Numbered from the stretch's first letter, positions 1 to 9,000 are shown. The stretch is DNA of 64,000 bases from Pseudoalteromonas xiamenensis (GCF_030994125.1 NZ_CP099917.1:1116001-1180000); one strand, 5' to 3'. Notes: a model not told the origin generated them from the letters alone. Program-made: numbers and translations.

Positions 1-19
1 CAGTTTTTTCAAAAAACTG
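1..19. terminator. 9-bp palindrome at the window edge
   Basis: CAGTTTTTT and AAAAAACTG pair perfectly around a single C. The site lies downstream of the leftward transposase gene and may be a terminator. The single-base loop means it would have to open partly to form a hairpin, so the role is uncertain. Confidence 0.3.
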
Positions 20-53
20 AGATTTCCGATTTAGGTGACAACCGTCAATTTAT

Positions 54-1337
54 CTAACCCATTAATTCTGTCTCATGCTGACTTTCGCGCTCCAAAGGCA
101 TAAAGAACCAGCATAAAATCCAGACGTAAAAAAACCTCAATAGGCTTAGGATTTTTCTCAAGTTTTGCCCGACACCCGCGAAGATTGCGTTTAATTTATC
201 GCCCAATATGCCTCTCAAGCGGTTTAATCCCAAGTGGCCATCATTTTTCATGTGTCCGATGATGGGTTCTATGCCATTGCAGCGCTTGAGTTTTTTCTTA
301 CTCGCAGGTGTCACGCCGCGTTTTTGACCTGCAATAAAGACCTCGTAGCGCTCTGCCATATGACCCCGATAACCTCGGTCTACAAAGCAGGTAAACGGAT
401 GCACGTTGGCGACGTCTTCGACTATCCTCAAGGTGCGATACAAGGTGTCACCGTCATAAGGGTTACCGTGCATCGCATGACAGCACTGTATAAACTGTTC
501 TTTCACCGTCGTTGCCACGCTGACCTTCACCCCAAACTCGTACGGTTTTGCACTTTTGCCTTTTGCTATGCATTCAACGTGTGGCTCATGCAGTGAGTAC
601 AGCTTCGATTTACTGAATTTATCTTGTTTTAACAGTGTTTCAGCTTGCCGGAGTTGAACGACCATCGCCGCTGAAGGGTCGGTATCTAACTTACGAAGAA
701 TGTCGCGGAACACACGGCCAAGATACGACTTTTGTTTTTTCAACGCCTTACGCATCCGCTTGTATTGTTTGGCATACGCATAGCGACTGACTGAGTTTGC
801 GACCTTCACACCTGCTCTCGCATAGCTTTGTCGCAGTGTGATACCTGCGTGTTTGGCAAGGTCGACTAGTTTTTTCCAGCATCGTTCAAGCAGTTTACTG
901 TCGGTTGGAAAGCTGATGTTCTTGTCCATCACGGTGCTATCCACCACCACTTCGCGCAAACTACTTTCTTTTACCGCGCCGACTTTTAGTCCGACATCGA
1001 CGGTGAGCGACAACATTAATTCCGTACCTTGCTCGCCAATTCGCTTGCAAAAACGCACCATAGAACTTGGGTCACACGGCATATGATGGGTAAAAAACTG
1101 CATCCCAAAAAAATACTGCCAATAGGGATTTTCACACCACATGGCGACGGCTTTTTCATCCGAAAGCTTATGAATTTGTTTAAGATATTCCAATCCAGCC
1201 AGTAATCGAATCGGTTTTCCCAACGCGCCACTATCTGCACTGTAAAGTTGACCAAATTCGGCTTCTAAACGCTGCCAATCAATGGTGTGGGCCAACTTAA
1301 CGAGTTCATGGTTACAAAGAATCATTGAACATCTCAC
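54..1337 (-). CDS. IS5-type DDE transposase, N-terminally truncated (copy 1)
   Basis: The protein has 427 residues and matches the 444-residue transposase at 30565-31899 from the NHELVK segment onward. It carries the DUF772-like N-terminal region (ENPYWQYF, DPSSMVRF), a first catalytic Asp in VVVDST, a second in FVDRGYRGH and the Glu in GIEPIIGHMK. The first nine residues come from flanking DNA and replace about 26 native residues. The last ~18 residues also differ from copies 2 and 3, because the IS end has been replaced. The DDE triad is intact, but without terminal repeats it is unlikely to move its own element; it could act in trans. It retains Gly in YRGH where copies 2 and 3 have Val. 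Confidence 0.85.
   Translation of the reverse strand: MRCSMILCNHELVKLAHTIDWQRLEAEFGQLYSADSGALGKPIRLLAGLEYLKQIHKLSDEKAVAMWCENPYWQYFFGMQFFTHHMPCDPSSMVRFCKRIGEQGTELMLSLTVDVGLKVGAVKESSLREVVVDSTVMDKNISFPTDSKLLERCWKKLVDLAKHAGITLRQSYARAGVKVANSVSRYAYAKQYKRMRKALKKQKSYLGRVFRDILRKLDTDPSAAMVVQLRQAETLLKQDKFSKSKLYSLHEPHVECIAKGKSAKPYEFGVKVSVATTVKEQFIQCCHAMHGNPYDGDTLYRTLRIVEDVANVHPFTCFVDRGYRGHMAERYEVFIAGQKRGVTPASKKKLKRCNGIEPIIGHMKNDGHLGLNRLRGILGDKLNAIFAGVGQNLRKILSLLRFFYVWILCWFFMPLERESQHETELMG
106..1313 (-). mobile_element. IS5-type insertion sequence, copy 1, truncated at its 5' end
   Basis: The match to the full-length IS at 30495-32020 covers only 106-1313. At 1313 the homology stops right after the codons for the NHELVK segment, and flanking DNA supplies a substitute start codon. 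Copy 2 stops at exactly the same base (16221), so the truncation predates the duplication. The 3' end before 106 also differs from copies 2 and 3, so neither usual terminus is present. In its 5' half this copy matches copy 3 (for example FFGMQ, STVMDKN), while its 3' half is distinct, so it looks mosaic. Probably immobile. Confidence 0.8.
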
Positions 1338-1347
1338 TAGGCAACAA

Positions 1348-1545
1348 ACTAGTTATGGTCCAATTAAATGATTTAAGTGGTCCAGCTTAAAACTATAACT
1401 GTCCCTATATAAAAGATCCCACTGGTTAAAAAGATCAGAATATGGATGTGCAAAATATCGGTCCTTTGAACCAAAGAAATTAGCAGGTTAAACCATTGAT
1501 GATAATAACCTGAACCACTTAAATCATCATGATGAACCACCTAGT
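1348..1545. repeat. Long imperfect inverted repeat (~36-bp arms) between IS and hipBA
   Basis: The outer arms begin with ACTAG/CTAGT and share a best core ATGATTTAAGTGGTCC (1368-1383) against GAACCACTTAAATCAT (1512-1527), which pair at 15 of 16 positions. Two TGGTCC-like words occur in each arm. The interior of ~125 bp holds no convincing ORF. It could be a MITE-like relic, a recombinase core or a regulatory structure; nothing here decides. Identical in copy B. Confidence 0.5.
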
Positions 1546-1722
1546 AAATAGCAGTTTCGTAGACTAACAAAGAGCTTAATGCTAAAGATACAAGAGGAAG
1601 GTTGCTTGCAAACTATTCGGCTGATGCAAGTATCGCACTGGTGAGTATCATACTGTTCAATTCGATACTTTTAAAAGCACAGTTCTTGAAAGGAGCAACT
1701 GCTGTTAACTACCACCTAAAAG

Positions 1723-1862
1723 GGATAATTATCCATATTAAAGCGCGTTTAACAGGATAATTATCCCTAGACAAAGCAGTAAGCTTAAAACTCAAACTTG
1801 AATAACTTTATTTTTAAGGGATAATTATCCGCATTAATGGGCAATTAACGGGATAATAATCC
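1723..1862 (+). promoter_or_regulatory. Four HipB operator-like palindromes upstream of hipB
   Basis: GGATAATTATCC occurs perfectly at 1723-1734, 1755-1766 and 1819-1830, and as GGATAATAATCC at 1851-1862, ending 14 bp before the hipB ATG. The half-sites GGATA/TATCC are the words known from the E. coli HipB operator (TATCC-N8-GGATA), but here they are arranged as GGATA-N2-TATCC. I infer autorepression by HipB dimers. This explains most of the 539-bp space before hipB; the rest (1546-1720) shows nothing recognisable. Confidence 0.75.
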
Positions 1863-1876
1863 CTAGTGAGTTAAGC

Positions 1877-2182
1877 ATGACAAGTGTAGCAGGCCACAAA
1901 AAGCTGTTTCCAAAGCAAAAGAAGATCCTTACTACGTTTGGTGAAGACTTATTTCTCGCCATGAAACGCCGAGAATTCACCAAGTCATTGGTAGCAGAGC
2001 GGACAGGGTTAGACCCTAAAACCATCACTAAAGTATTCAACGGCGACCCAGGTGTTGCTATAGGCACGTACTTAAAAGTGATGGCGGTGTTTGGCATGGA
2101 AAGTAATTTTGCAGATATGGCTGGGCACGATGAGTTGGGAAGTAAACTTCAAGACTTGAAGTTATTGGAGAAAAAGCGATGA
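1877..2182 (+). CDS. hipB: HipB-like antitoxin, XRE-family repressor
   Basis: This 101-residue protein has one XRE-type helix-turn-helix at about residues 28-80 (LVAERTGLDPKTITKVFNG, followed by a helix through YLKVMAVFG). In HipBA modules the antitoxin binds and restrains the HipA kinase and represses the operon. Its ATG follows the last operator-like palindrome by 14 bp, and its stop overlaps the hipA ATG by 4 bp, so translation is probably coupled. The long N-terminal stretch before the HTH is rich in Lys. Identification rests on the HTH plus linkage to hipA. Confidence 0.88.
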   Translation: MTSVAGHKKLFPKQKKILTTFGEDLFLAMKRREFTKSLVAERTGLDPKTITKVFNGDPGVAIGTYLKVMAVFGMESNFADMAGHDELGSKLQDLKLLEKKR

Positions 2183-3432
2183 GTCGAGTAACGACTGAAG
2201 TTTATGCTTCTTGGTTTCCAATAAAAGAACCTATTTTAGCTGGCCACCTTTTATTTCAGGAAACATCACGAGGTGGCGTATTTAGCTTTGAATACGATAA
2301 AGCATTCTTAACATCTCCGTTTCGCATGCAGCTTGACCCGTCACTGACATTAACTTCTGGCGAGCATTACAACGATAGAAGTGATAAGAATTTCCGCGTG
2401 TTTTTAGACTCTTGCCCAGACCGTTGGGGCGAGTTATTAATGAAGCGGCGTGCAGCTCTCGATTTTAAAAATGGCCACAGAGAGACCGCCAGAATGACAG
2501 CCATGGATTATTTACTTGGCGTTCATGACTCATATCGAATGGGCGGTTTACGATTCAAAACAAAGTCAGAAGGCAATTTCTTAGATGATAATGCTGAGTA
2601 TGCTGCACCGTCCATGGCGTCACTTAAACAACTAGAATATGCCTCAATGATGATCGAAAACGATGAAAACATTGATAGCGACGAGTATTACCGTTGGCTA
2701 AGCATGCTTATTGCGCCAGGCTCCTCATTAGGTGGTGCTCGGCCTAAAGCATGTGTGCATGATGATAACAATGATTTATGGATAGCCAAGTTTCCCAATA
2801 GTAACGACACGACAGATGTCGGCGCTTGGGAAATGGTCTGCCATAAGTTAGCCCTTGATTCTGGCATTGATATGTATCCATGTGACATTCAAAAGTTTAA
2901 CTCTACTCATCACACTTTTATTACTAAACGATTTGACCGAGATAGAGGCCAACGAATACACTTTTCATCAGCCATGACGCAGCTTCAGTACTATGACGGC
3001 AGAGGTGAAACAGAAGATGCAAGTTATCTAGAGCTAGCAGAGTTCCTAACCGTAAATGGCTCCCAAACTCAAAAAGATTTAGCGCAGTTGTGGCGCCGTA
3101 TTGTGTTTAATATTGCGGTATCTAATACCGATGACCATTTACGTAATCACGGCTTCTTGCTAACCAAAAAAGGATGGGCACTGTCACCTGCTTATGATTT
3201 AAACCCGTCTATTGATAAGACCGGCTTACACCTAAACATAGATGACATGTCAAATGAGCTAGATTATGGTTTGGCATTTAGTGTGGCTGATTACTTTAAC
3301 TTGAAAGAATCGGAGGCTAAGAAAATCTATGACGAAGTGATGCTCTCAGTGAATAACTGGGAAGCGATAGCGTCAGATATTGGTATTAGCAGGCAAGAGC
3401 AGCTTGGAATGCAAGAAGCATTTAGAGTTTAG
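2179..3432 (+). CDS. hipA: HipA-family serine/threonine kinase toxin
   Basis: The 417-residue protein has the length and motif order of HipA toxins. The N-terminal HipA_N-like part (about 20-120) contains a SCPDRWGELLM segment. The P-loop-like motif SSLGGARPKA lies at 182-191 and the nucleotide-binding Lys in IAKFP at 202-206. The catalytic loop NTDDHLRNHG is at 316-325, and the Mg-binding YDLNPS segment at 339-344. All key residues are present, so the kinase looks active. E. coli HipA phosphorylates glutamyl-tRNA synthetase and induces persistence; the target here is not predictable. It is translationally coupled to hipB. An identical copy lies at 17087-18340, so the cell carries two doses of the module. 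Confidence 0.93.
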   Translation: MSRVTTEVYASWFPIKEPILAGHLLFQETSRGGVFSFEYDKAFLTSPFRMQLDPSLTLTSGEHYNDRSDKNFRVFLDSCPDRWGELLMKRRAALDFKNGHRETARMTAMDYLLGVHDSYRMGGLRFKTKSEGNFLDDNAEYAAPSMASLKQLEYASMMIENDENIDSDEYYRWLSMLIAPGSSLGGARPKACVHDDNNDLWIAKFPNSNDTTDVGAWEMVCHKLALDSGIDMYPCDIQKFNSTHHTFITKRFDRDRGQRIHFSSAMTQLQYYDGRGETEDASYLELAEFLTVNGSQTQKDLAQLWRRIVFNIAVSNTDDHLRNHGFLLTKKGWALSPAYDLNPSIDKTGLHLNIDDMSNELDYGLAFSVADYFNLKESEAKKIYDEVMLSVNNWEAIASDIGISRQEQLGMQEAFRV

Positions 3433-3501
3433 AATATTCACAATACTGGTTTTCGAGTTCAAACATTGCATGAGCAGAAAATAGTCATAGATTTCCTTCG
3501 T

Positions 3502-3537
3502 GCGCAACTATCTATATAAAAAAGTAGATAGTTGCGC
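3502..3537 (+). terminator. Hairpin downstream of hipA
   Basis: GCGCAACTATCTA (3502-3514) and TAGATAGTTGCGC (3525-3537) form a perfect 13-bp stem with a 10-base A-rich loop. It lies between hipA and the convergent broken antitoxin gene. There is no T-tract, so a bidirectional terminator or an RNA-stabilising hairpin are both possible. Confidence 0.6.
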
Positions 3538-3569
3538 GTGAAGCGCTCTAGGTGAAACTATCTTTAGAT

Positions 3570-3977
3570 TTACCATCGAGCATAAATAAGAGAGTCGATG
3601 TGCCGATAGGTATCTCGCATATTTTCTATGCTGCCTTCAAGCAGCATATCGATAGGCCTTCTTCCTTTAAACTGGCCATTATAGTTTTTCAGCGACATAA
3701 AGTTATCGACATTGGCTTGGTTGTTAAATGACATTCGAATCAATTGATAGATGTTTAGAATGTAGCTTAATCGCGTTTGTTGGTCGCGACTAAGCCGAGC
3801 TTTCTCTGGCGTTTTCATATAGCGGCCAAGTGTACTTTAGGGAATGGCCAATACGATGGACATTTGAGAGCGGCTACATGACCAAGACTCCATGATCCTG
3901 ATAACAGCTTTGAATGCCGAAGGCGTAGCATCTGCTAGCATTTCTTTTGTTGGCGCTTTCAAGTCGCGTTGTTCCAT
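3570..3977 (-). pseudogene. MbcA/ParS/Xre-type antitoxin, interrupted by an in-frame stop
   Basis: Reading leftward from the ATG at 3977, the frame is open for 46 codons, meets TAA, then continues in the same frame (STLGRYMKTPEKARLS) for 88 more codons to 3570. The segment after the stop carries an Xre-like helix (LSRDQQTRLSYILNIYQLIR) and a C-terminal GRRPIDMLLEG segment typical of the DUF2384 toxin-binding domain of antitoxins paired with RES toxins. The complete reading would be ~135 residues, normal for the family. A single substitution would restore it. Re-initiation at the internal ATG (3818) could yield an 82-residue C-terminal piece. No RES toxin gene is adjacent. The identical stop is in copy B. 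Confidence 0.75.
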
Positions 3978-4070
3978 GTTTTTTTCTGTCCAATAAGTAG
4001 CTAAATATTCATAAGTATAGCTTCAGCTTGACGTTAATAAATGTAAAAGCTGAGTATGTTGATATGGTAG

Positions 4071-4162
4071 TTATGGTTTGGTTTTCGACGTTTTTGGGGG
4101 TGTTTATGGTTTGGATTTCGACGTTTTTGACTCGTTTTATGGGTTGGATTTCAACATATTCG
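4071..4162. repeat. Three imperfect direct repeats with a 33-bp period
   Basis: A 24-26 base unit (TTATGGTTTGGATTTCGACG and following T-run) starts at 4071, 4104 and 4137, exactly 33 bp apart; the third unit is the most diverged. It sits in the ~305-bp gene-free stretch between the broken antitoxin (ending upstream at 3977) and the HTH gene at 4283. Thirty-three base pairs is about three helical turns, so iteron-like protein binding or an old recombination site is possible. I see no other feature in this gap. Confidence 0.6.
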
Positions 4163-4282
4163 TTTAACAAATGGTTAATTTACAAATAAATTTATCATCA
4201 ACATTATGACACGAGGCTGTACAGAAAAGATCGTGCAAAATGCAAGACTTGACCCTACCGGCTTTATTATAACCCTTAACCC

Positions 4283-4687
4283 ATGGGAAGAATAGGCACT
4301 GAAAAAAAGTTTGAAATAGTGAAGCGCCGCAAGTCTGGCGAACCAGCTTCAGCACTTGCGGCTGAGTTTGGCGTGTCGGAAAAGTCAGTAAAGCGATGGT
4401 TTGATGCGTACAAGGAGAGAGGTAAAAAAGGCTTGGACAACAAGTCAACCAAACCCAAAAAGTCACCCAATAAGATTTCGAAAAATATGGAACGAATGGT
4501 TTTGGAGTTCAAAGAAAAGCACACCGAGTGGCGACCCGCAACCATAGCTAAAGAACTAAAAATGCAGGGGTTTTCAATTTCCCACCCCAAAGTAAAAGAT
4601 ATTTTGATTAAGCATAAAAAACATGCCATCTGGGGTAAGAAAGGCAACAAAGAATGGTTTCAATGGTTAACCAAGCCCGAAGCTTAA
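4283..4687 (+). CDS. Orphan helix-turn-helix protein, transposase-N-terminus-like
   Basis: This basic 134-residue protein resembles the N-terminal DNA-binding part of IS3/IS481-type transposases. A first HTH lies at about residues 20-47 (ALAAEFGVSEKSVKRW) and a second, winged-helix-like unit at about 75-110 (PATIAKELKMQGFSI). No DDE catalytic domain follows in any frame, so it is either a stand-alone regulator or a domesticated fragment. An in-frame TAA lies one codon upstream of the ATG, which fixes the start; no clear ribosome-binding site is seen. Its stop overlaps the stop of the convergent xis-like gene. Confidence 0.6.
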   Translation: MGRIGTEKKFEIVKRRKSGEPASALAAEFGVSEKSVKRWFDAYKERGKKGLDNKSTKPKKSPNKISKNMERMVLEFKEKHTEWRPATIAKELKMQGFSISHPKVKDILIKHKKHAIWGKKGNKEWFQWLTKPEA

Positions 4688-4899
4688 TTTTGTTTTTCAC
4701 TAAGCCATGTCAGAATATCAGCAATACAATATCTGTTAGACCTGCCAACTTTATACATTGGCAATTCTCGGCGACTTGCCATATCTTCAATGGTTCTGTG
4801 TGACAGACCAACCAGTCGCGCAATTACCTTGCAGTCGACCAGTTGGTCTACACCGTATGATATGCCATCAATACAGATGGTCTGGTTAGAGTGGTTCAT
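4684..4899 (-). CDS. Excisionase-like MerR/HTH_17 DNA-binding protein
   Basis: From the ATG at 4899, which is preceded by AGGGA at good spacing, the product has 71 residues. A longer frame from 4944 lacks this signal. It carries the HTH_17 pattern: VDCKVIARLVGLSHRTIEDM, then a wing with ELPMYKVGRSNRY and a final DILTWL helix. Such proteins act as directionality factors for integrases or as small repressors. It lies 67 bp beyond the end of the truncated tyrosine recombinase gene on the same strand, which suggests a former int-xis pair. Confidence 0.7.
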   Translation of the reverse strand: MNHSNQTICIDGISYGVDQLVDCKVIARLVGLSHRTIEDMASRRELPMYKVGRSNRYCIADILTWLSEKQN

Positions 4900-4966
4900 A
4901 TTGTTATCCCTTATGATGTGATGGCTGTATTTATATGCCAACAACCCGCTGGTCTACGCCGGAATA

Positions 4967-5470
4967 TCAAGTTGAATGCCGTAACATATGTGGATGAATT
5001 GGGAATGGTAGCCCAGCCGTTTCACCAGCACGTTTAATCATCTTACGCACGGTATCTGCTACTAATGGACCTTTGCGTTCGGTGATGAAGACGTACTGAG
5101 TGTCAGGGTAATCACGTTTCAGTTTACGCAATGCGCGGATGCTCTGACCACTCAACGGATGCACACTAGCAACACCATTCTTTAATCGGTTCACATGAAT
5201 CAGACCTTGGGTTAAATCAACCTGTGACCATTTCAGGTTTACCAGTTCCGACACACGTAAAGCGTGATGGTAAGCAACCATGATGATGGTACTGTCACGA
5301 TGACCGTGGCGACCGACCGATTTGGCTGCTTTGCTGATGCGCTCAATCTCTGATGATGTTAGATATTCACGTTCACGAACATCTTTATATTTGCGGGTAT
5401 TGATAACTTTCGAGTTTTCGGTGTTTGGGGCGGGGTTTCTGTAATCTTCTAAGTTGCTGATATTACTCAT
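4967..5470 (-). pseudogene. Tyrosine recombinase (FimB/FimE-like), truncated before the catalytic Tyr
   Basis: From the ATG at 5470 (preceded by GGAGAG) the frame encodes 167 residues. It has the first catalytic Arg in ALRVSELVNLKW, a Lys in the NRLKNG hairpin, and the HPHMLRHST segment carrying the H-x-x-R pair. It stops right there. The complete family continues about 30 residues with a second His/Trp and the nucleophilic Tyr. Just past the stop, the frame reads YSGVDQRVVG, which resembles the family's SGVDTRLIQ segment, so a short internal deletion removed the intervening residues; another stop follows soon after. No strand cleavage can be expected. It is a relic of the integration module of the island. 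Confidence 0.75.
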
Positions 5471-5587
5471 CTGGCTCTCCATAACTTTCGAGATTATAGG
5501 TGATAACTGGAAAGATTTATACGGTTATGAGGATTGCTAGTAATGCTGAAGTTGGTGTAAAACTGTGATGATGGGTAAAAGTGATGT

Positions 5588-5610
5588 CCCGGATCCCTAC
5601 GGGATCCGGG
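5588..5610 (-). terminator. GC-rich hairpin downstream of the immunity gene
   Basis: CCCGGATCCC (5588-5597) and GGGATCCGGG (5601-5610) form a perfect 10-bp stem with a 3-base loop, 24 bp past the end of the putative immunity gene. It probably terminates the toxin-immunity transcript. There is no strong T-tract, and REP-like function is an alternative. Confidence 0.55.
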
Positions 5611-5633
5611 CAAAGGTGCGACTATATTGCTGG

Positions 5634-6083
5634 TTACCCTAGAAGGAATTTGATTACATCAGACTTGAATAGTTCTACATCAAATCTCTTCACTTTTTTG
5701 GGCAATGAATCAAAGCATGGTAGTGACTCTATTAGTTCGTTTTTTAGCAACTTTAAAGCTTCACTATCGGATGCCTTAACAAACGCTTCATACGATTCAT
5801 TGTCGAGTTTTATGTCAAAGGTAAACGTGTTATTTACCTCTTTTGTACTTCCATCAAGTAGTGGTACTTGCTGACTCGCAATGTACTTTGGTTTTCTCTT
5901 GGCTGAGAATGACTCAAAGCCCGGTACAGAACGCAAGCATATAAAACCAATGTCGATGTTTTCTATATCTTCACCATACTCTTTGTCCTTAAACTGGTCG
6001 GTAAGTGAATCCGAAAAACTTTGTATCAAGGCTGATTTTTCATCAGCCTCCATGTCTATTTCAATTGCAAAACCAATGTTCAT
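5634..6083 (-). CDS. Putative immunity protein for the RHS toxin tip
   Basis: This acidic 149-residue protein has no signal peptide or membrane segment, so it is expected in the cytoplasm. I do not recognise the family with certainty; the alternation of short strands and helices fits several Imm families. The functional call rests on position: its ATG lies 2 bp after the stop of the RHS toxin gene, on the same strand, where immunity genes of polymorphic toxins normally sit. The tight spacing implies coupled translation, so every toxin transcript also makes the protector. An identical copy is at 20542-20991. Confidence 0.65.
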   Translation of the reverse strand: MNIGFAIEIDMEADEKSALIQSFSDSLTDQFKDKEYGEDIENIDIGFICLRSVPGFESFSAKRKPKYIASQQVPLLDGSTKEVNNTFTFDIKLDNESYEAFVKASDSEALKLLKNELIESLPCFDSLPKKVKRFDVELFKSDVIKFLLG

Positions 6084-6085
6084 AA

Positions 6086-9000
6086 TTATCTAAATATCTT
6101 ATTGCCCGGGGGCAAGCTAAAGTTAATCAAGGCGTGGTTGTATATCTTCATTTTTTCTACAACTTTAATTTGCACTCGATTCCCATGAAATTCATTTACT
6201 TGTCGGAGGTTGTTTGTCCGCAAGAACGTGGGTGAATATCTAGATGTGGGGTTGGTGGTTTCTCCAAACTTCCAAACATCTCCTGCTTTGAGGTTTGTGA
6301 CACCTGATGAGCAATTAAAGCAAGGGTACACCCCATCTTTGGTTGCACGTAATGAGTATTGAACACCGTCTGGTCCAGCAGCCTTCTTCATTATGCCGTC
6401 AATTTCAGTTCTCATTTTTTCCATGAGTTCTGGGCCGTAATATGCGGCAGCGGCGAGCGTCGCAACGCCCATGACAATTTCACCAGCAGGTGTTGGTTCC
6501 GCTGCTGCTCCTCCCCAGCCAACAGCTAAAACTCCCGCTGCTTTAGTGGTGTCATCATCGCTAGGGTTTAGTGTTACAGCGTTATCAGAAGGTGTTTCAG
6601 TTTTTGTGGTACCATTCAACGCAGCTTCCGACTCACCTTCTTTCCCCTGTATGTCACGGTTAACATTTTGCTCAGAAACAGCTTCGCCTGCCGCTTTATC
6701 CTGCTCGTTCTGCTTTTCTTCACCATTACAAAATTCAAACGTCCACCCACTTTGTGTGCACAAATACCCCGTAGGGTCAGTATAGCTCAATGGGTTGTTA
6801 AACACGTACGTATAACGGTTAAAGCTCTGCGCCGAGGTAGGTTCTTGCACAAATGGGTCTGCCTGCATAAAGCGTCCCAATGTCGGGTCATAAATACGCC
6901 CCCCCATGTGGATCGCTTCTGCATGGTCTACATGCTCATGACCCGTGAAGCCTTTTTCAGTAATATCAAGTGCATTTTGTACACTTGGGTCTGTATACAG
7001 TTGCTGTATTTTACCCCACGTTAGTCCATCTCGACGACGACCAAAGGCATCGTAGCTTAGGCGCTCTATTAACGCACCATCTTCTGCAGTGATAACATCC
7101 GTTGACCCTAAGTGGTCTTTGTACATATATCGTGTTGTTTGCACTCGCCCCGTTACCGTTGCGATGGCAAAGTCACCAATATAACGGCGATATTGCCTAC
7201 TACCCGCCTCGATTACAACCTCGGTATTACCCGCATAATACGTTGTGGTGGTTTTATCACCCTCTTTATCTATGCGCTGAAAACGACTGTTTTTGGCATC
7301 GTACTTAAACTCCGTTTGTGCCTTTTGCGACACAATACGCGTTGGCTTATCAAAATAGCTATACCAAACCTGTCTCGTTCGTGTACCGCCATCGTAAGCA
7401 TATGTTTGGTTACCACGCGTATCATAACAGTAGCTGAGCTGACCGATGCTGGATACGGCATGCGTTCCCGCAGGCGTTGCACAACGGCTCGCTTTGCCAG
7501 AATATTGATAATATTGACCTGACTGTACATCTGACTTGGTTTTGATATTACCGTTATCGTAGTAACTCATTGATAACGTATTCACCCCATTCATCGTCAC
7601 TGCCGATAAACGGTTTAGCTCATCATAACCAAACACTTCGAGTAAGTTATCTCTGGCCGTGTCACCATTTTTATCTTGGCGTGCACGTAAGTTACCCAAC
7701 CCATCGTATTCAAAGACCAAATCCTGAACAACACCATGACCTGTGTTGATTGACTTTAAGAAGCCCGTCTTTTCATCATACTGCGCATTGCTGGTTACGC
7801 CCGTACCCGTTTGCCATTGGGTTATATTACCAAAGGCATCCATTTGCTGCGCTTGGTAGTACACAGTCTCACTATTTCGTGCTTCTTTGAGCGCTATCGC
7901 ATACCCGTTTTGGTACTCGTACTGAACACCTCGGCTGTCACCCGATACATCAAACTCTTGGAATACTCGGCCCAAATGGTCGTAAGTCGTTGAGCTGGTC
8001 AATTGCTCACCGTCTAAATATCTTCCGACCTCTTTAACACGTCCAAAGCTATCCGGTGTAAACCTCGTTAAGTCACCTTCAGTACTGCTTTGACGAGTTA
8101 AAAACGCACCATCAAATTCAAATTGACTCTCCTTGCTGGTATTACCCGCAGTATCAAGTACGTTAGTTTGTACTTCTCGACCAAGACTGTCGTAGCTATG
8201 CAGCGTCGCGCTTTTATCTGCCGCAGTAAACTTAACGACATTACCTTGCGCGTCATTCGCATAGCTCATTTGCCCCTTATCGAGATCGTTCATAAAGATT
8301 TTATGCCCATACGCATTGTAATCGATATACACACTTTGCTTATCTGGGTCCTGGACCTCTGACAACAGTTTCAATTCGTTATAACGATATTCAGTGCTTG
8401 CTGCGTTCGCATCTACGGCCGTGGTCAGTAAGTTAAAACCGTTATGGGTTTTACTTAATGTGTAATTAATCGTCGCATAGTCACTCAGTGGGCCGTTATG
8501 GGTGCCAGATACATGCGTATATTGGGTTGCGCCCACATAACGCTCTTGTTTGGTAATGCCACTCGGAGAGGTTGATAGCCATCTACGCCCCAGTACATCG
8601 TACTGCTTTTCCTCGTAATACACCGTATCGCCTTGTTGATACGGCACACTTTGTTTTACAAGTTGACCAAAGTTATCGTATTCATTGCGCTGAGATATCC
8701 AACCACCGGTTAGGGTTTGTTGGTCTGAGCCCAGTTCACGACCAAACATATCTAAATACACCACTTTCGTCGGCGCATTAGAGGCTTTATTCTCTATTCT
8801 ATACGTTGCGCCTTGCGGGCAATTATTGTCACACCAACTTTTTATTGAGCTGGCATAACTACCATCTGCACGCGCTGAGAAGTACAACTGACCAAACGCA
8901 TCATAACGTCTAATTTCGGTGACGCCATGTGGATCTACAGCGGTTTGTGGTAAGCCCCATGCATTGTGGTTTGAGTAGGTGTATTCTGTGAATAAACCAT

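Noticed and set aside
4071..4162. CRISPR array
   Set aside because: Only three imperfect units with short ~9-base gaps and no cas genes; spacing and unit do not fit CRISPR.
4276..4650. Leftward 124-codon ORF opposite the HTH gene
   Set aside because: It is the antisense shadow of the HTH coding frame and lacks a start signal.
6471..7530. Several ORFs of 70-136 codons opposite the RHS gene
   Set aside because: They are antisense shadows of the YD-repeat coding region, repeated in copy B only because the DNA is identical.
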